The notes under the pieces: generated by a model
What the model saw: the letters and a program-made list of their open reading frames with translations, nothing else
Databases searched by the model: none
Told to the model about the DNA's origin: nothing
Source: Undibacterium sp.
GTDB taxonomy: Bacteria > Pseudomonadota > Gammaproteobacteria > Burkholderiales > Burkholderiaceae_D
Reading direction: 5' to 3'
NCBI GenBank assembly: GCA_019752975.1
Contig: JAIELM010000374.1
Coordinates: forward strand, 1-6,961
DNA: 6,961 bases
Part shown: piece by piece, positions 5,976-6,961 of the stretch
How the letters are laid out: every line of letters starts with the position of its first letter
Position numbering within the stretch: position 1 is the first letter of the stretch
Position numbers and translations under genes: made by a program

Positions 5976-6004
5976 TTGACCGAGGTTTTCAATTTTCACA
6001 TAAC
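5976..6004 (+). promoter_or_regulatory. Candidate sigma-70 promoter upstream of the terminator
   Basis: TTGACC (5976-5981) matches five of six -35 bases, and CATAAC (5999-6004) matches four of six -10 bases, with an ideal 17-nt spacer. The predicted start is near 6011. RNA from here would meet the intrinsic terminator at 6049-6072, giving a transcript of roughly 60 nt. Readthrough would extend it into the crotonase-fold gene at 6085. The -10 lacks its final T, so strength is uncertain. Confidence 0.35.
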
Positions 6005-6036
6005 ACCACAAAGGTGCGATCAAAGAAAATCTCGGT
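5979..6036 (+). repeat. 12-bp imperfect inverted repeat with 34-nt loop
   Basis: The arm ACCGAGGTTTTC (5979-5990) pairs with GAAAATCTCGGT (6025-6036) at all 12 positions if one G-U pair is allowed. The loop contains a small hairpin, CACC (6004-6007) with GGTG (6013-6016). The same GGTG, with the A before it, can instead pair with CACCT (6044-6048) beside the terminator. In an RNA reading through from hpf this would form a branched 3' structure before the terminator. As DNA, the dyad flanks the candidate promoter and could be an operator. Pairing is seen; function is inference. Confidence 0.5.
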
Positions 6037-6048
6037 TTAACCTCACCT

Positions 6049-6072
6049 AGGACGCTCACAGCGTCCTTTTTT
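6049..6072 (+). terminator. Strong Rho-independent terminator after hpf
   Basis: AGGACGCT (6049-6056) and AGCGTCCT (6060-6067) form a perfect 8-bp, GC-rich stem with a 3-nt loop CAC. Six consecutive T residues (6067-6072) follow. This is a classic intrinsic terminator on the plus strand; the minus-strand copy has no T-run, so it is one-directional. It ends the rpoN-hpf transcript. It lies only 12 nt before the ATG of the next gene, so it is also inside any leader made from upstream promoters. Confidence 0.9.
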
Positions 6073-6084
6073 GATTGAGTCACT

Positions 6085-6961
6085 ATGCAAGCGCACGTTC
6101 TCACAACAATAAAAAATCACATTGGGATCATCACCCTCGCCCGTCCCAAGGCACTTAATTCTCTGTCGCTAGAAATGGTGCGTGCCATGACAGCGACGCT
6201 ACGCGCATGGCACAATGACCCCGCAATACGTGCGGTTTTCATCCATAGCAGCAGTGAAAAAGCCTTTTGTGCTGGTGGTGATATTCGTTTTTTTTATGAG
6301 GCTAGCAAACAAACCGGTATAGGCGATAAGCCACAATTAGAAGATTTTTTCACCGAAGAGTACGCTCTCAATCATCTCATTCACTTTTACCCAAAACCCT
6401 ATATCGCTCTCATGAATGGGGTCGTCATGGGTGGCGGCATGGGCATCTCACAATCTGGCGTGGCGAGTCGTTTACGCATCGTCACTGAACGCACTAAAAT
6501 GGCCATGCCAGAAGTGAATATCGGCTTATTTCCCGATGTTGGTGGTGGCTATTTTTTAAACCGCACAGCTGGTGCAATCGGTACGTATTTGGCTCTTACT
6601 GGGGAGATCATCGGGGCCGCAGATGCACTTTATGCCGATCTCGCGGACATCTACATCCCCACCAGTGAAATCTCGGCTTTAATGGAATTACTCGCGCATT
6701 ACTCAGGCAGTGATGCGCGTGTGGCGATCCGTCATTTCGCTGCACCTTTTGCGTCACAACTTCAGACTGCACCATTGGAAAGCCATAGGAATTTGATCGA
6801 TCAACATTTTTCGCACAATACCATGGCGGCGATTTATTCCTCTTTAGAACAACACGAATCGGCCTTTGCCAAAAGTAGCCTAGCCACTATGGCGACGCGT
6901 TCGCCACTCTTCATGGCAATCACACTAGAGCAACTACGTCGCTGCAAAAATAGCTCATTAG
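6085..6961 (+). CDS. 3-hydroxyisobutyryl-CoA hydrolase-like crotonase (3' truncated by window)
   Basis: The frame is open from ATG 6085 to the window end, giving 292 residues of a protein that is usually about 350-380. It belongs to the enoyl-CoA hydratase/isomerase (crotonase) superfamily, in the branch containing 3-hydroxyisobutyryl-CoA hydrolase, a valine-degradation enzyme. Visible motifs are PKALNSLSLEMV (21-32), FCAGGDIRFFYEA (61-73), MNGVVMGGGMGIS (110-122) and MPEVNIGLFPDVGGGY (141-156). Glycines in the first two Gly-rich motifs form the oxyanion hole. E143 and D151 correspond to the Glu/Asp pair implicated in catalysis in the mammalian hydrolase. The FFTEEYALNHLIHFYPKP segment (88-105) is also typical of this branch rather than of simple hydratases. 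An in-frame stop at 6076 rules out an earlier start. Only a weak GAG (6077-6079) serves as Shine-Dalgarno. The substrate cannot be fixed from sequence. Confidence 0.88.
   Translation, partial: MQAHVLTTIKNHIGIITLARPKALNSLSLEMVRAMTATLRAWHNDPAIRAVFIHSSSEKAFCAGGDIRFFYEASKQTGIGDKPQLEDFFTEEYALNHLIHFYPKPYIALMNGVVMGGGMGISQSGVASRLRIVTERTKMAMPEVNIGLFPDVGGGYFLNRTAGAIGTYLALTGEIIGAADALYADLADIYIPTSEISALMELLAHYSGSDARVAIRHFAAPFASQLQTAPLESHRNLIDQHFSHNTMAAIYSSLEQHESAFAKSSLATMATRSPLFMAITLEQLRRCKNSSL

Noticed and set aside
1..6961. Hidden mobile element, CRISPR array, tRNA or undescribed defence-like system
   Set aside because: Nearly all of the window is accounted for by conserved housekeeping genes in a familiar order. 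No terminal inverted repeats, spaced repeat arrays or tRNA-like cloverleafs were seen in the gaps.

Overview
The window carries a compact, single-strand gene cluster typical of a Gram-negative proteobacterium. The gene order (kdsD-kdsC-lptC-lptA-lptB-rpoN-hpf) and the protein sequences point to the Betaproteobacteria, most likely Burkholderiales. Base composition looks close to half G+C by eye, which would fit a moderate-GC member such as a relative of the Oxalobacteraceae; the genus is a guess. All seven complete genes and one 3'-truncated gene lie on the plus strand. I found no tRNA, rRNA, CRISPR array, insertion sequence or phage gene.

Layout. Positions 1-223 are an intergenic upstream region with small repeats and a very good sigma-54 type -24/-12 element just before kdsD. 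Positions 224-2419 hold kdsD, kdsC and lptC, packed with a 1-nt overlap and then a 1-nt gap. A 107-nt gap precedes lptA (2527-3162), whose stop overlaps the lptB start (ATGA). rpoN follows lptB after 30 nt. A 163-nt leader with its own plausible sigma-70 promoter precedes hpf (5593-5943). A 141-nt spacer then holds a long imperfect stem, a possible promoter and a strong intrinsic terminator (6049-6072). Only 12 nt after the terminator begins a crotonase-fold gene (6085 to the window end, open), best read as 3-hydroxyisobutyryl-CoA hydrolase or a close relative.

How the genes work together. KdsD makes arabinose 5-phosphate and KdsC dephosphorylates Kdo 8-phosphate, so both serve synthesis of the Kdo sugar of LPS. 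LptC, LptA and LptB are the inner-membrane anchor, periplasmic bridge and ATPase of the machine that moves finished LPS to the outer membrane. rpoN encodes sigma-54 and hpf a ribosome hibernation factor; both commonly follow lptB. The last gene is a catabolic enzyme (probably valine degradation), unrelated in function and separated by the terminator.

The genes are conserved and I see no undescribed multi-gene system. The observations worth following are regulatory: a sigma-54 promoter candidate in front of a cluster that contains rpoN itself, and a structured spacer in which a terminator sits between any visible promoter and the start of the crotonase gene.
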